6,427 nucleotides of DNA from contig DAHWQN010000037.1 in assembly GCA_027340645.1 (NCBI GenBank), positions 1-6,427 of the forward strand, read 5' to 3'. Each line of letters begins with the position of its first letter. Within the stretch, counting starts at the first letter, position 1. The position numbers and the translations under genes are program-made. Of the stretch, positions 5,607 through 6,427 are shown one piece after another. Under the pieces are notes generated by a model that was given only the letters and a program-made list of their open reading frames with translations, was not told the origin of the DNA and did no database searches. The stretch is from Microcaldota archaeon. Lineage in GTDB: Archaea; Micrarchaeota; Micrarchaeia; Micrarchaeales; CABMGC01.

Positions 5607-5612
5607 GGTGAT
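5607..5612 (+). promoter_or_regulatory. Ribosome binding site GGTGAT for the 5618 gene
   Basis: GGTGAT is fully complementary to the archaeal 16S anti-Shine-Dalgarno (ATCACC) and sits 5 bases before ATG 5618. A stop codon (TAG 5615-5617) lies immediately upstream in the same frame, so the start is well fixed. Confidence 0.75.
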
Positions 5613-5617
5613 ATTAG

Positions 5618-6289
5618 ATGTGGATTGGAGAAAATCCAGAAGACATTGAAGCAGTTTCGAAAGTTGTTCATTTCTTGGATACTAATCTGAACAGTTACGG
5701 CTTAGAGTTAAATTATTTGAGGGTCATCGTATCCAACGTTTCTGTATCTCCCCCCAACATAAGAGATTGGTTGAGAAGGTTTTCTGCAACACAAGATGGA
5801 ATAGATATAGATGTAGCAGAAATACGCGAAGAGCTTAGAAGGGCAGGAAAAAATGACGCAGATGAGCATGATCTACTAAATGCCATAACAAACCGTATTT
5901 CCGAATCTGTGGCGTACAAATTGCTTAGAGATCATCATATTTATAATTATGATAATGATCTCGAACGCAGCATAAAAGGCTGGTTTAAATATACGCTTTT
6001 TCCAGAAATTGGAGAACTAAATTTTCCTGTGAGATTTACGCAAGAGAAAGATGAAAAACTAAGGGCTGTTTTTGATGAAACCTCCCATAAGATATATGAC
6101 TGCCTACATGCTTCTGCAAAAATTGCAGCCCTTATACCCTCTTTGTCACCAGAAGAGTTCGTGCGCGAAGTGATGAGTGAAACTAGGTGCAAAGGATATG
6201 CCAGTGCCCGCAGCTATGCTAGAATACTTTGGGAAGAATCACAGACTCAAAAACAGTATGATACAAACAGCACGAATCTCAATAAAACG
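5618..6289 (+). CDS. Large protein of unknown function, 3' end missing
   Basis: An open frame starts at ATG 5618 (MWIGENPEDIEAVSKVV) and runs without a stop through the archaeal-type sequence, about 224 residues, into a GC-rich block where the sequence changes character. The start has a perfect GGTGAT site and a TATA promoter with an inverted repeat. The protein is soluble, acidic and helical, with no signal peptide or membrane segment; recognisable stretches include IRDWLRRFSATQDGIDID (48-65), AYKLLRDHHIYNYDNDLE (99-116) and SPEEFVREVMSET (177-189), but no known motif. Codons are AT-richer than in the HD or GNAT genes. I do not recognise a family. The 3' end shown is the last base before the composition change and is not a real terminus. 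Frames on the opposite strand here are shadows. Confidence 0.7.
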
Positions 6290-6296
6290 GAGTTCA

Positions 6297-6427
6297 TTGA
6301 CCGAGCCGCTGCGAGGCGACGAGCCCACGCACGAAGGCGACCGCTGGCGCTCAGCTCTTTCGGCCGGAAGCGGATTCGGGACACTGACCCACCGACGCTT
6401 CGCCCACGCGGTCACCGCCGACCAGGA
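6297..6427 (+). CDS. Fragment of a high-GC methyltransferase-like gene, probably foreign to the rest of the window
   Basis: In the frame of GAG 6303 this reads LTEPLRGDEPTHEGD, then RWRSALSAGSGFGTLTHRR, then FAHAVTADQ. About three quarters of third codon positions are G or C, while upstream genes favour A and T. The pattern R-W-x-x-A-L followed by F-G-x-L-x-x-x-x-F-x-H is like the C-terminal half of actinobacterial class I SAM-dependent methyltransferases; this family call is from memory of such sequences and is moderate. The frame differs by one from the 5618 gene, whose frame is also open here. The block is cut by the window edge. Its upstream limit is somewhere in 6286-6302. Confidence 0.5.
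   Translation, partial: MTEPLRGDEPTHEGDRWRSALSAGSGFGTLTHRRFAHAVTADQ

Noticed and set aside
5574..5690. 38-codon plus-strand frame starting right after the predicted transcription start of the 5618 gene
   Set aside because: Could be a leaderless small gene, but it overlaps the well-supported 5618 gene out of frame and has no recognisable pattern.
5713..6192. Two minus-strand frames (5713-5919 and 5947-6192)
   Set aside because: Shadows of the long plus-strand gene starting at 5618, which has better start signals and stays open throughout.
1..6427. tRNA genes, CRISPR arrays, transposases, integrases, toxin-antitoxin or defence genes
   Set aside because: No T-loop consensus with matching acceptor stem, no spaced direct repeats, and no recognisable motifs of these proteins were seen on either strand.

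Overview
The window looks archaeal. Promoter-like TATA boxes lie about 25 bases before several starts, one gene appears leaderless, two starts carry archaeal Shine-Dalgarno motifs (GGTG and GGTGAT), and arginine AGG/AGA and isoleucine ATA codons dominate. No rRNA, tRNA or marker gene is present, so the lineage is not fixed. A DPANN-type (for example Micrarchaeota-like) or Thermoplasmata-like genome would fit; this is an inference. The last ~130 bases are different: they are GC-rich and read as an actinobacterial-type methyltransferase fragment, which suggests an assembly chimera.

Layout. Bases 1-431 (minus) hold a single-domain EamA transporter broken by a frameshift and cut by the window edge. 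A divergent promoter region (432-644) leads into a plus-strand run of three genes: an HD-domain 5'-nucleotidase-like protein (645-1277), an RBBP9/YdeN-type serine hydrolase (1287-1859) and a GNAT acetyltransferase (1913-2401). Three minus-strand genes follow: a cytidylate-kinase-like P-loop protein (2456-3070), a helical protein of unknown function (3361-3855) and a GNAT-like protein (4015-4683). The 290-base gap at 3071-3360 holds a GC-rich block that folds into three hairpins and may be a structured RNA. A palindrome-rich promoter region lies at 3889-3939.

On the plus strand, 4873-5412 is a small P-loop kinase-like protein. After it lies a short fragment matching the C-terminus of the HD protein (5445-5498), then a TATA box enclosed by an inverted repeat (5533-5555), then a long uncharacterised gene starting at 5618 behind a perfect GGTGAT site. 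That gene has no stop before the GC-rich terminal block, so its true end is unknown.

How the genes relate. The window is mainly a collection of small cytoplasmic enzymes. HD nucleotidases remove phosphate from nucleoside monophosphates and CMP kinases add it, so both could act on the same pool, but they are on opposite strands and no shared operon is seen. I found no CRISPR array, integrase, transposase, toxin-antitoxin pair or recognisable defence system. The best leads are the hairpin block, the duplicated HD C-terminus, the unknown 5618 gene with its palindromic promoter, and the terminal composition break.
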